DNA from: Stomorhina lunata
Lineage: Eukaryota; Arthropoda; Insecta; Diptera; Rhiniidae
Reading direction: 5' to 3'
NCBI GenBank assembly: GCA_933228675.1
Contig: OW121741.1
Location: 16,815,571-16,879,570 of the forward strand
Length of the DNA stretch: 64,000 nucleotides
Shown: in pieces, positions 49,801 to 60,657 of the stretch
Position numbering within the stretch: position 1 is the first letter of the stretch
Layout: the number at the start of each line of letters is the position of its first letter
Program-made: the position numbers and the translations under genes
Notes under the pieces: generated by a model
Database searches by the model: none
Seen by the model: only the letters and a program-made list of their open reading frames with translations
What the model was told of the DNA's origin: nothing

Positions 49801-52800
49801 TTCAGTCGCTTAACAATGATTTTATTAAGCTTAAGAATATTGCCGAATATGAGGAGGACATTCGGGTCTTATGGAAGGAAGCCGAGGAGATTTTTCATGA
49901 AAATCGTTTGATCATGGATTGTGAACCGGAATCGTTGGTCAGGCTAATGAAGGCGGCCAAAGATTTTAAGCTACTGGGGCCTTTTAGGGTAGGTTTTGGC
50001 TTAACGTTCATATAATTCTTTTACAATTCTTTCTTTTAAGAATTGGTTTCTGACCCATTTGGATACCCATAGCTCGGGCTTACAAGATGCCTATAATGCT
50101 GATTTTAAATCCAATATAACGGCAGTGCGACTCAAATTGGTCGAACCTAATCCCTATGAAAGACGCAAGACCAAGGTCTCGGTGATAGATGTAAGTAAGG
50201 GGGCTCGATTTATAAAATATAGTGAAATACAATTTTTCTTTTTTCGTTTATTTAGCAAATTTTAGGTAACCAGACTATGATGCCCATTTTGGTCTACGAT
50301 TCTGTGATCTTATATGCCAATGCTGCTCGAAACATTATATCCAATTTGAAGGAATATCATGCCCCCTATAAGCGCTGTGGTTTTGGAAGATCGGAGAGAT
50401 GGTATATAGGGGTACTTATAGTAGAGGAGATGAAAGGTGTAAGTCAGTTCAAAAGATTTCAAGGTTGGCCATTATTGGTGTTCCAGGGGAATAACAATAA
50501 TGTCTTCCTATCGTCAACTTTTCTATAGAAATGTCTTCCTATCGTCAACTTTTCTATAGAAATGACTTTCTATCGTCAACTTTTCTATAGAAATGTCTTC
50601 CTATCGTCAACTTTTCTATAGAAATGTCTTCCTATCGTCAACTTTTCTATAGAAATGTCTTCCTATCGTCAACTTTTCTATAGAAATGTCTTCCTATCGT
50701 CAACTTTTCTATAGAAATGTCTTCCGATCGTCAACTTTTCTATAGAAATGTCTTCCTATCGTCAACTTTTCTATAGAAATGTGTTCCTGTCGTCAACTTT
50801 TTTATAGAAATGTCTTCCTATCGTCAACTTTTCTATAGAAATGTCTTCCTATCGTCAACTTTTCTATAGAAATGTCTTCCTATCGTCAACTTTTCTATAG
50901 AAATGTCTTCCTATCGTCAACTTTTCTATAGAAATGTCTTCCTATCGTCAACTTTTCTATAGAAACCCTAGGGTTAGCAAAATACAAAATTTGAGAGAAT
51001 CAGACAGACTTTGTCCAACCTTAATCTATATAACAAAAACATTTATTAAATATATCTTTTTTTGTTCCCCCCAGATCTCCGAAGATGATGTAGAGCCTCC
51101 CTTCAAAACCGAAACTATGAAAATCAATGATTTAGGTTTAAGATCTGAATTCAATTTGGAAATCTATAAGCCCACAGTCAATGAACCTTTAGCCTTGTGG
51201 AAATCCTCCGACGGTTCCATTACACCCATCAAAACAAGACAAGAATATCAGGCCTCTTCCTCCTCGACAACCCAAGACTTTTCGCAGGAACGCAAGACCT
51301 ATACGGTGGTGTCACATTTCGAGGAGCCCTATTTCATGCTGAAGTGGGTGAGAAGGAGATGAAAAGAAAGAGGAATTAAAAAATAACTCATTTTTTTCTT
51401 TACAGAAAAGACTATGAAAATTTCAGAGGTTCGGAGAGATATGAAGGCTATGCCGTGGACCTGATACGAAAACTCTCGGAGATCATGGAATTTGAATATG
51501 AGTTTATCTTGGTCGATAGTAATGGGAAATATAATCCTCAGACCAAGCAATGGGATGGTATTATGAGGAAGTTAATAGATCATGTAAGTGTCAGTTGGGA
51601 GGGAGAGCTTTATTTACTTATTAAATATCTTTTTTTGTTTCTTAGCACGCCCAAATTGGCATTTGTGATTTGACCATAACCCAGCTTAGAAGACAATATG
51701 TGGACTTTACCGTACCCTTTATGCAGCTGGGTATTAGTATCTTGTTCTACAAAGCCGATCCCGAGCCCAAAGATATGTTTGCCTTTCTGCAACCCTTTGC
51801 CAAGGAGGTCTGGTATATTATGATCTTAACGCAATTGGTTATTACGCTGCTGTTTGTTTTTATGGCCAGGTAAGTGTTATCTCAGAGCCTAGTCATAGAG
51901 CAGAGAAAAATGTTTAGTCATAGATCCAGTAATATATGTATCTAGTCAAGTTCTCTAGCCATAAGGGAAGTCGTATTTCTAGTCATGGGCATAGTAAAAT
52001 TTTTAGTCATAAGCATAAGAAAATCAAATTTTGATAATAACGGCAGTTATAGCTCAAGACTTAGGTCTATTTGTAGGTCGGTAGGTCTATTCAAAGGTAG
52101 GTCTATTTAAAAGTCTCTTCATAGGCCTCGTCATAGTTCTATTTGTAGGTCTATTCATAGGTCTATTTCATAGGTTTCTTCACAGGTCTATTCATTGGTC
52201 CATTCATAAGTGTCTTCATAGATCTATTCATAGGTCTATTCATAGGTCTACTCATGGTCCTTTCATAGGTCTGTTCATAGGTCTATTCATAGGTCTCTTC
52301 ATTGGTCTATTCATTGGTCTCTTCTTAGATATATTTATAGGTCTACTCATAGGTCTCTTTAAAGGTCCATTCATAGGTCTATTCATATGTCTATTCATAG
52401 GTCTCTTCATAGGTCTTTTCATATGTCTCTTGATAGGTCTCTTCATGGGTCTATTCATAGGTCTATTCGTAGGTCCATTTAAAGGTCTATTCATAGGTCT
52501 CTTCAAAAGTCTATTCAAAGGTTTGTTCATAGGTCTATTCATAGATCCATTCATAGATCTCTTCATACGTCTTTTCATAAGTTCATTCATAGGTTTCTTC
52601 ATGGGTCTCTTCATGGGTCCATTCATAAGTCTATTCATAGGTCTTCTTATAGGTCTATTCATAGATCTCTTCATAGGTGTATTCATAGGTTCATTCATAG
52701 GTCTCTTCATAGGTTCATTCATAGGTCTCTTTATAGGTCTATGCATAGGTCTATTTATAGGTCTATTCATAGGTCTGTTCATAGGTCCATTCGTAGGTCT

Positions 52801-55800
52801 CTTCATAAGTCTATTCATAGGTCTCTTAATAGGTCTTTTCATAGGTCTATTCATAGGTCCACTTATATGTCTCTTCATAGGTCTATTCTTCGGTCTATTT
52901 AAAGCTCTATTCATAGGCCTCTTTATATGTTTATTCATAGGTCTCTTCATAGGTCTATTCAAAGGTCCATTCATAGGTCTATTCATAGGTCTATTCGTAG
53001 GTCTCTTCATAAGTCTATTCATAGGTCTATTCAAAGGTCTTTTCATAGAATATTCATAGGTCTATTCATAGATCCATTCAAAGGCCTCTTCATAGGTCTA
53101 TGTCATAGGACTGTCATAAGTTATGGCATTAAGTCGTTGGTCTTGTTATAGATCAAGCCAAGGTCTAATCATAACTTTAACCATCTAGACATACTTTGGT
53201 CAAGTTAAGAATCTCGAATAGGTCTGTTTGTAGGTCTATTTACCTGCGTTCATAGGGCTTCTCATGGATCTATTGATAATTATGCCCTTAGGAATACTTA
53301 TAGGTCAATTTATAGGTTTACTTACAGACTAAGTCATTATCAAGACTTGTCTGATCATTAGTTTGTAAAAGGGTCATAGGTCAATCCATTGATCTAGTCG
53401 TCGATATAGATATATGTCCAGTAATTGTCCAGTAGTATAGATCTGGTCATAGTTTGGATTATGTCTTTTCAAAGGTATAGTCTTAGATATAAACATGGAA
53501 GTCATAGACCTTTTTATAGAATTAGGCATAATTCTGGACTAAGTTTCTGTCATAAGTCTTAACATCGGCCACTTCATAGGTGTAATTATAGTTCTGGACT
53601 TAGCTTCGGTCATAGTTATTGCTCATAAGACTCTCTAGCTTTAGTCATTCATCTTGTAAGATTTCAATCATAAGCTCTTGTTATAGCTCTAGTCGTAGCT
53701 TCCAAATTTGTGGTTTTCAGAAATGTTTAGGTACAGTCTTAGTTTAGGTTTTAGGTCCGATCATAGATTTGGGTCTAGTCAGAAATCTCTCCAGCTTAAG
53801 GCAATCGCCTTGTCAGATTTCGATTATTAGCTCTTATTATAGCTCTAGTCGTAGCTTTTAGTCCTGGGCTTAGATTCGGTCATATATTTGGGACTAGCTA
53901 CAACACTCTCTAGCTCTAGTCATTCCTTTTATCAAGTTTCGATCATAAGTTCTAGTTATATCTTTATTCGTAGCTTTCGAGTTTGTGGTTCTCAAAATTG
54001 TATAGGTACAGCCTTAGCTCTTAGGTTTAGGTCCGTTTATTGATTTAGATCTAGTCAGAGATCTCTTCAGCGTTATTCAATCGTCTTGTAAGATTTCGAT
54101 CATTAGCTCTTGCTATAGTTCTAGTCTTAGCTTCAAGTTCTGGGATTATATCTGAACATAACTAGACTAGTATAGATACAGTCTAAGTTCAGTGTTTAGG
54201 TCCGTTCAGAGATTTTGGTCTAGTCAGATTTCTCTTCAGCGTTAGTCAATCGTCTTGTCAGATTTCGATCATTAGCATTTCCGGTCATAGTTTTGGGTCT
54301 AGTTATAACACTCTATTGCTCTTGTCATTCCTTTTGTCAGATTTTGATCATAAGCTCTTATTATATCTCTGTTCGTAGCTTCCCAAGTTTGTCGATTTCA
54401 AAATTGTACAGGTACATTCTTAGTTCAGGGTTTAGGTCCATTCATAGATTTGGGTCTACACAGAAATCTCTCCAGCTTTAGTCAATCGCCTGACAGATTT
54501 CGGTCATTAGCTCTAGTCTTACCTTCAAGTTCAGGGCTTATGTCTGGTCATAGATTTTGCTCCAGTCATAGGACTTTCTAGCTCTAGTCATTCCTCTTGT
54601 CAGATTTTGATCATAAACTCTTGTTATATCTCTATCCGTAGCTTCCAAGTTTATGGATTTCTAAATTGTAAGTTCAGAGTTTAGGACCGTTCATAGATTT
54701 CGATCATTAGCTCTTGTTATAGCTCTTGTCTTAGATTCAAGTTCTGGACTTAGCTTCGGTCATAGATCAGATTTCGAGTTATAGCTTAAGTAATACTTTC
54801 TAAATTTGTGAATTCAACAGAATTTCCAGTCATGAATGGGAAAATCCTCAGCCCAATATACCCGATCCCGCTGAGTTGGAGAATATTTGGCGTACCCGAA
54901 ATACAGCCTGGCTGATGATTGGTTCAATAATGCAGCAGGGCTGTGATATTTTACCCAAGTAAGATCACTTATATAAAAACACTTCCAATTTTTAAATCCT
55001 CTTTCATTTCTTAAAAAAAAACAGAGGAGCTCCCATGCGTATTCTAAGCGGCATGTGGTGGTTCTTTGCCCTCATGATGCTCAGTACCTACACCGCCAAT
55101 TTGGCTGCTTTCTTGACCAGCAATCGCATTAAGCCCACCATTAACAGTCTGCAGGATCTAATAGACCAGGACACCATCAAATTCGGTACCGTTAAGGGCG
55201 GCAGTACTTCCCTATTCTTCTCCGAATCTAATGACACCGACTATCACAAGGCCTGGAATCAAATGAAATCTTTTGAACCCTCTGCCTTTACCACCTCGAA
55301 TAAGGAGGGGGTAGAGCGTGTGCGCAAGGGTCAGGGTAATTATGCTTTCCTAATGGAGACCACTGGTCTGCTGTACAATACCGAAAGAGATTGTTATCTC
55401 CAGCAGATCGGCAGTCAGATAGGAGAGAAACATTATGGTTTGGCCGTGCCTTTGGGTGCCGACTATCGCACTAATCTTAGCGTTTCCATATTGCAATTGA
55501 GTGAAAAAGGTGAATTGTATAAACTGAAGAACAAATGGTGGAAGAATTCCTCAAAGGTATGTGATAATATGGATGATGTCTTGGATGGTGATGAATTGTC
55601 TTTGATTGAATTGGGTGGTGTTTTTCTGGTTTTGGCGGGAGGTATAGTGGTTGCCATAATCATAGGGATCTGTGAGTTTTTGTGGAATGTGCAGAGGGTG
55701 GCAGTGGAGGAGATGGTATGTAGAGTCTAAATTTTGGTAAATTACGTTTAATTTCTATGTTAATAGGTCACCCCCGGTGAGGCCTTTAAGGCAGAAGTCT

Positions 55801-56021
55801 TATTTGTCTTGAAATTCTGGATTACCAAGAAACCCAACCGTATCTCTAGCATTACTAGAACCACCACTAGCAGTTCTAGATCCTCACGCTCTACTTCTAG
55901 ACGCTCTTCTTCTCAGTCAAAGCGTTCAAAATATTCTAACAAATCGAAGAGATCAAAGCGTTCGAAACGCTCTCGTTCGCGCAGCAAGAGTAAAAGTAAA
56001 AATCATTCTGATTCTTCTTAA
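42427..56021 (+). CDS. iGluR gene 2: kainate-type ionotropic glutamate receptor subunit with RS-rich tail
   Basis: Exons: 42427-42526, 46358-46507, 49338-49400, 49496-49705, 49771-49988, 50041-50194, 50266-50438, 51075-51343, 51406-51583, 51646-51869, 54821-54958, 55025-55715, 55767-56021. Phases are continuous, giving 940 aa. There is a signal peptide (KICSICLMLMIKLS), an ATD (GVAGIFGPSSKASS), S1 with DLTITQLR (Thr515, Arg520), M1, a pore loop [12 protein letters not shown] (Gln618 at the Q/R site), M3 with TYTANLAAF (647-655, Thr in place of the usual first Ser), S2 with GGST (686/687) and LMETT (Glu737), and M4 GGVFLVLAGGIVVAIIIG. Glutamate-binding residues are intact, so a functional channel subunit is expected. 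The cytoplasmic tail of about 70 residues is almost entirely Arg, Ser and Lys. The exon 8 donor GTGGGT is weak but phase-required. It is a paralogue of gene 1, sharing eight intron positions but with its own introns after exons 3, 5, 6 and 10. Confidence 0.93.
42728..42754. promoter_or_regulatory. GA-rich stretch, possible GAGA-factor sites
   Basis: A run of GAGAGAGAGGGAGAGAGAG lies 200 bp into intron 1 of iGluR gene 2. GAGAG repeats are bound by Trl/GAGA factor in flies, often near promoters. Its function here is only inferred. Confidence 0.3.
43690..44720. repeat. Diverged ~290-bp repeats in iGluR gene 2 intron 1
   Basis: Modules 'ttttatcatatcttTagaacgagtgg', 'aaaattatctttaagtcg' and 'gcgttcaaagttattt' recur around 43720, 43900, 44200 and 44510. 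They are diverged and non-coding. Confidence 0.65.
45050..46235. repeat. Diverged ~190-200 bp tandem repeats in iGluR gene 2 intron 1
   Basis: About six copies carry the modules 'tgtataactccaaaa', 'cgtcttaagggtaa', 'ttcttaattcattg', 'caagatatggtaaac' and 'atcttagattt'. They end only about 120 bp before exon 2. Spacing of the 'aagatatg' module near 45222, 45420, 45618, 45806, 45996 and 46176 gives a 180-200 bp period, close to nucleosomal satellite length. Confidence 0.75.
46637..49252 (+). mobile_element. mini-me/DINE-1-like element(s) with GTCY microsatellites in iGluR gene 2 intron 2
   Basis: The left end is TATACCCTTCACCAATAGG. The right end reads GGTGAAGGGTATC followed by the hairpin ATTCGGCAAAGCCGAAT and CACTCTTACTTGTTTT, matching the ends of the copies at 13430 and 57977. 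Microsatellites of GTCTGTCTG type lie at 46769-46822 and 47590-47690, each after a conserved 'accgatcgactcagaatcgg' block. A 100-bp inverted duplication around 47262-47520 suggests a nested or rearranged insertion. The open frames with repeated CLSV come from the microsatellite and are not genes. Confidence 0.6.
50502..50967 (+). repeat. 31-bp satellite, array 3 (about 15 copies) in iGluR gene 2 intron 7
   Basis: It is the same 31-bp unit as array 1 in Atg18a intron 1 (ATGTCTTCCTATCG ... TTTCTATAGAA), in the same orientation and mostly identical, yet more than 40 kb away. It starts only about 65 bp after the exon 7 donor and ends about 107 bp before exon 8. Confidence 0.97.
51880..54780. repeat. 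12-bp satellite and decayed relatives in iGluR gene 2 intron 10
   Basis: From about 52060 to 53100 the unit is TAGGTCTATTCA and close variants (CTCTTCA, CCATTCA), about 85 copies with many substitutions. Flanking sequence from 51880 and from 53100 to 54780 contains increasingly decayed versions (AGTCATAG, TCTAGTCA, GATTTCGATCAT), including longer ~170-190 bp repeats near 53630-54760. Because the unit is 12 bp, frames stay open on both strands and give tetrapeptide-repeat ORFs of 209 and 264 codons. These are intronic artefacts. Confidence 0.93.
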
Positions 56022-56096
56022 ATAAATATTTTTTTTTAATTCTAAATAAAAGTTAAATTAAAGTAAAATTTTGCTAGAAATAATAATTTTAATAAA
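56021..56096 (+). promoter_or_regulatory. iGluR gene 2 polyadenylation signals
   Basis: AATAAA occurs at 56021-56026 (overlapping the stop codon), 56045-56050 and 56091-56096. The later two are better placed for cleavage. Confidence 0.5.
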
Positions 56097-56296
56097 GTAA
56101 ATAATACATTTTTATTGTTTTAATAATATTAGATATAACCAGGTTCAGGGGTCAAAATTTAGATGCTATTAATTCATAATATATAAATTTTGAAAATCAA
56201 GTGAAAAGAAAAATTGCACATTCCAAAGTACTTTTATTGCCATAAGTTTCTTTATACTATATTTAAGTCTAAGAGTGTTGGTTTTGAACTCCATAT

Positions 56297-56705
56297 ATTT
56301 TCCACAATGTTTTAGACCCACCATCAAAAAGAATGGGGGTATATTGAGATTGTCATTCCTCAATATTGGCTCACAAACCAAAAGGGATATATATTCTGAA
56401 TCCTTATGAAATTCTAAGACGATTGAGCGACGTCTGTCTGTCTAGAATTTATAAAGTTTATGCAATATATGGAAACTATGTTTTAAAATATGTAAATATA
56501 AAAAATTTCCATGGATTTTATAAACTCTAAATAATATGTACTACATAACTAGTTACAAAAAATTTCCATGGATTTTACAAACTAAAAAAAAAATACTACA
56601 TAACAAACTTAACATAAACTATCTACTAAATAGTCGGAACGAAGCCCAAACATATGGTTTTGATAGGTGTCTCTCTGTCTGTCTGTCAGTCTATCTGTCT
56701 GCCTA

Positions 56706-56750
<45 letters not shown>

Positions 56751-57977
56751 CTGTCTGCCTGTAAGTCTGTCTATCTGTTGTAATCACGATAACGCCTAAA
56801 CAAAAAGAGCTAAGTCACTGAAATTTGGCAAATATATTCTTCATTTCTGCAAAACTTTTGATATCGAAATTGGGCAACATTGGTTCACATTTGACCATAG
56901 CTCCCATATAACCTCCTCTAGGCTAATTGCTTATTTGCCAATAAATGGCAATTTCTAATAGTTATGATGATAAAATTTGGTATATAGAAGTTTTAAAATC
57001 GGTTCACATATAACAATAGCTCCCATACAAAACACTTACGGAAACAGCCTAAATTCCACCTAAAATACACTTAGATTCTAATAAATAATAAACTGTAATA
57101 GTTGTGGAAACTTAATTTAGCACAAGAAACTCTTGTATGAATACCAGGCAGTGTGCCAAATTTTGTTACAATCGGGCATCATTTGACCATAGCTCCCATA
57201 TAAAAAACTTACGAAAACACGAAATACCAAAAAGTAAATAGGGTTTATATCCGTTTGTCCGTCAGATGAAAGAGCGATAGCTTATTAACTACAAGACCTA
57301 GGAAGACAAAATTTTACAAAAGTATTTTCGATATGTTACAGAAGTTGTGTACTGAAAACAAGCGAAATCGGTTAACATTTAGTTAGAGCTCCCATATAAC
57401 CCCGCCTCGGGAATCACATTAATGCTGATAAATTGAATACAATTGTAATGGCTATGAGGACAAAATTAAGATTAGAGAAGTTTTATGCAACTATTGGTCA
57501 ATATATAAAATTTTATAGGAATCGGTTCATATTTGGATATAGCTCTCATATAAAAAACACTCCCGGAAACCAAAAAAAAAAAAAAAAAAATGTAGTAAAG
57601 GCCAGTTAATAGCTATTCAATTAGAAACTATGATAGCTATGGCCACTAAATTTTGCAAGAACAAGCTCTATATAAATAACAGCTAGTATATACAATTTTA
57701 CAATCAGTCCCCTGTTTCGAATTTGGTCCTCATTTTGAATTAGATAAGTCGATAACCAAAATTTTGCAACATATGGTCCACATTTGACCTTTGCTCCCAT
57801 ATCAGTACCTTTGCCGGAAATGACATAAATATACCTCAAAACTCAAAAGTTAAAAAAAAGTAGGCCAGAAGTCTCTATGAATTAAATTTTAAAAGTTGTT
57901 GCTCCATATTTGACTTTGATAATGAAGGGTATCAAATAGTCGGACTTTACCGACTATAGCATTTTCTTTCTTGTTTT
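56297..57977 (+). mobile_element. mini-me/DINE-1-like element with GTCTG microsatellite and 3' hairpin
   Basis: It starts near the GACCCACCATCAAAAAGAAT block and contains GTCTGTCTG repeats at 56667-56775. It continues with repeated 'catttgaccatagctcccatataa' modules. It ends with GAAGGGTATC, a perfect 8-bp stem hairpin (ATAGTCGG / CCGACTAT at 57936-57957) and TTTCTTGTTTTT. A terminal hairpin fits helitron-related DINE-1 elements. No protein is encoded. This is the most complete copy and defines the family for the others in the window. Confidence 0.6.
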
Positions 57978-58289
57978 TATTGTATTTATTTTCAATTTTG
58001 GAATGGCAATCGATTTTTGATCAAAGCATCAAATTGTTATTCATAACAAAAAAAATCCATCAAAATTCGATATTGATTAATGATATCAATTTAATGATTC
58101 ACACTTCTATATATGTATAAGTATGTTGTACTATATATAACATTTAAACAATATTTTGTATATGTTAATGATCGATGACGATCGATCAAACCGCAATTTC
58201 CATATAACAATTCAAATTTTTTCAAATAGTTGCAAAAGGGGATCATTAGTCTTAGAACTAAGGGTAAAATTAATAGAAGTACCATAGTG

Positions 58290-58650
58290 ACGCCATCTTT
58301 TGGAAATTAATCACACCAACTTAGAAACATCCGTCGACTAATGAGCAACAACTTTGCTAAAGATCACAGCATGATCAAATGTACTGTTTGCGATTTAATT
58401 AGTTTTGAGTAGTTTTCAGTGGCGCCACCTGTTGGTAATTATTCATACCAGTCTAGCAACCTTCGTTGACTCATGCGCAACTACTTTGCTAAAGATTATA
58501 GCATGATCAGATGCACTGTTTGCGATTTAATTGATTTTGAGTAATTTTCAGTGGCGCCACCTGTTGGTAATTGGTCATACCAGTCTAGCAACCTTCGTTG
58601 ACTCATGCGCAATAACTTTGCTAAAGATCATAAAATTATCAAGGGCATAG
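58290..58650. repeat. ~130-bp tandem repeat, block 1
   Basis: Almost three copies of a unit with CAGTGGCGCCACCTGTTGGT, TCATGCGCAAC, ACTTTGCTAAAGAT and GATTTAATT modules; CGCCACC motifs are about 130 bp apart. The same unit recurs at 63600-64000. Confidence 0.85.
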
Positions 58651-59279
58651 TTTACTATTCTATAATTTATAGAGTTTATATAATATATGGAAACTATGTT
58701 AAAAAATATGTAAATATAAAAAATTTCCATGGATTTTATAAACTCTAAAAAATATGTACTACATAATTAGTTAGTTTCAAAAAATTTCCATGGATTTTAT
58801 AAACTCAAACAAAAAAAAAAATACTACATAATATGTTACATGAAGAACCGCTCGACGGATTTTGAGCAAACTTCACATAAACTATCTACTATAAAGTCGG
58901 AACAAAGCCTGAACATTTGGTTCTGGATAGGGCAGCTGGTTCTTGAGTTATAAAACTACAACGAAGAGTGGTATTCATTTTTAGATATTTTCGTAAGTAA
59001 GTTTGATATTTCGTATATGGGAGCTATGGTTAAATGGTGACCGATTGTAGCAAAATTTTGCACACTTGCTGGCACGAGATCATACGGGAGCTAAAGTCAA
59101 ATGTAAATCGATTTCGCCAAAATTCAATACCAAATTTTCCAAGGAATGAAGAATATTTATAGGCAGACAGAAATACAGACAGACCAACCACAAGGTAAAA
59201 GTCGTTCTGGAAGAATAATTTCCAGAAGAAACCGATTAGAAGATATGCCTTGAAAGATTTTAAAATAAACTCAGCAGTT

Positions 59280-59470
59280 TGGAATGACTTTGCAGTTTGA
59301 GATGGTTTAGCTATTCTTGATGACTCAGTAGATCGCGATAACTTAGCAGATGAAGATGTTTCAACACTTTCGGATGACTCAGAAGCTTAAGAAGACTTAG
59401 TAGTTCAAGATAACTCAGCAGTTCAAGATGTCTCATAAGAGATAATTTAAGATGATTCATGATGATTCAT
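59280..59470. repeat. GATGACTCAGCAGTT minisatellite, block 1
   Basis: Degenerate units of about 21-24 bp based on GATGACTCAGCAGTTTAAGA. A second block lies at 61540-61800. Confidence 0.7.
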
Positions 59471-60214
59471 GATGACAACATAAAAGTACTTTTCTATTTT
59501 ATATAAAAAAAATCAGTTTCCTCGCGCAAGGTGGTCGGGCTTTGCTGGTATATAAATATTTATATTGTTTAAGGTGGACAAAAAATCAACTAAAATGATG
59601 ATGACATTGAGTAGTTTAGACAACAACAACTTGTGAACATGACAAACAGTACCCCTTTAAATTTCATGGAGAGAGAGGAAACAACAAAATTTCGAAATTT
59701 TCAAAAAGAAAATCTTTAAGAAATAAAAATATTAAAAAAAAAAAATTTTGAAAAGAGTGATGGAGCACAGAAATTCCAAAATACTACAAATTTACGATTT
59801 AGAGGGCGCCAATGAGTTTGGGGTGAGCGCTAACATTTTTTGGCATTTTGAGGCTACTTAGACTCAGTTTACTGCTAGAAACGGAAGATATAAGATCAAT
59901 AGAAAAGCGGGAGTAAAATAAAAAAAGAAAATTTTGGAAAAACAAAACGATTTATAAAGGAAAAATTTGTGTTTAAAAAAAATATATGTATTTTAGTTTG
60001 AAATAAATTGGAAATAAAAATATATGGAGAAAATTTATATAAGTTTTAGTGGATTTTAAGAAGAAATTTTTAGAAAAAGAAGTGAAAAATTTAAAAAACT
60101 AGTTTAATTATTATAAATTTTAAACAAAAAAGAAAATTAGGAAAATATTAAAATTTAAATAATGCTAAAATTTTTAAAGTTATATTGAAAAAAGTGTGAA
60201 CAAAGTTTTTAAAA

Positions 60215-60657
60215 ATGAAATTTTTAATGATTTTGTGTTTGAATTTTTGGGCTTTTAAATTTTCCAATCAATTTCAAGTGATAAAAATTGGTAATTTTTA
60301 AATGTTTATAATAAATTTAAAAAATATTGAATAATTTGAAATATTTTCTTAACAAAAGGTGCTCTATTTTTCAATAATGAAATGGATATTTTGGAGGCCT
60401 TCGATACGGCCATAAGTGATATTAATGCCCTGAATACCGAATTCCATTTAGAGCCTCTAAAGCACTTTCTAAGTGAAGATGATAGCATAGTTTTACAGCA
60501 GTTAAGTGAGTTTTGAAATAACAATTAAAAAAAACATTTAGTGTAAAAAAAATATATAAATTTTAATTGTTTCTTTGTAAATTTGTGTTTATAGCCTGCG
60601 ATTTATTGGAGAATGGCGTTGCCGCCATTTTTGGCCCAAGTTCAAAGACTACAAGTG
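60215..60657 (+). CDS. iGluR gene 3: first three exons of a third paralogue (partial or broken)
   Basis: Exons 60215-60290 (signal peptide MKFLMILCLNFWAFKFS), 60359-60505 (GALFFNNEMDILEAFDTA to EDDSIVLQQL) and 60595-60657 (CDLLENGVAAIFGPSSKTTS) join in phase 1 throughout. Lengths 76 and 147 equal exons 1 and 2 of gene 1, and 63 equals exon 3 of gene 2, so the gene is a clear paralogue covering the start of the amino-terminal domain. The next exon should open with a DIVA-like sequence. The only nearby acceptor (TTTCAG at 60738) leads to a stop after six codons and lacks similarity. Either exon 4 lies beyond the window after an intron of more than 3.3 kb carrying transposon remnants, or the gene is truncated. 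Confidence 0.8.

Larger units (their letters stand above)
56022..60214. other. Intergenic region between iGluR genes 2 and 3
   Basis: It holds a mobile element (56297-57977), duplicated 'ttccatggattttataaac' segments (about 56446-56620 and 58660-58870), a ~130-bp tandem repeat (58290-58650) and a short GATGACTCAGCAG minisatellite (59280-59470). No coding gene is supported. Confidence 0.65.

Noticed and set aside
52252..53059. Long overlapping open frames (264 codons minus, 209 codons plus) with tetrapeptide repeats
   Set aside because: They are made by the 12-bp satellite in iGluR gene 2 intron 10. A 12-bp unit keeps all frames without stops open on both strands; there is no domain or codon signal.
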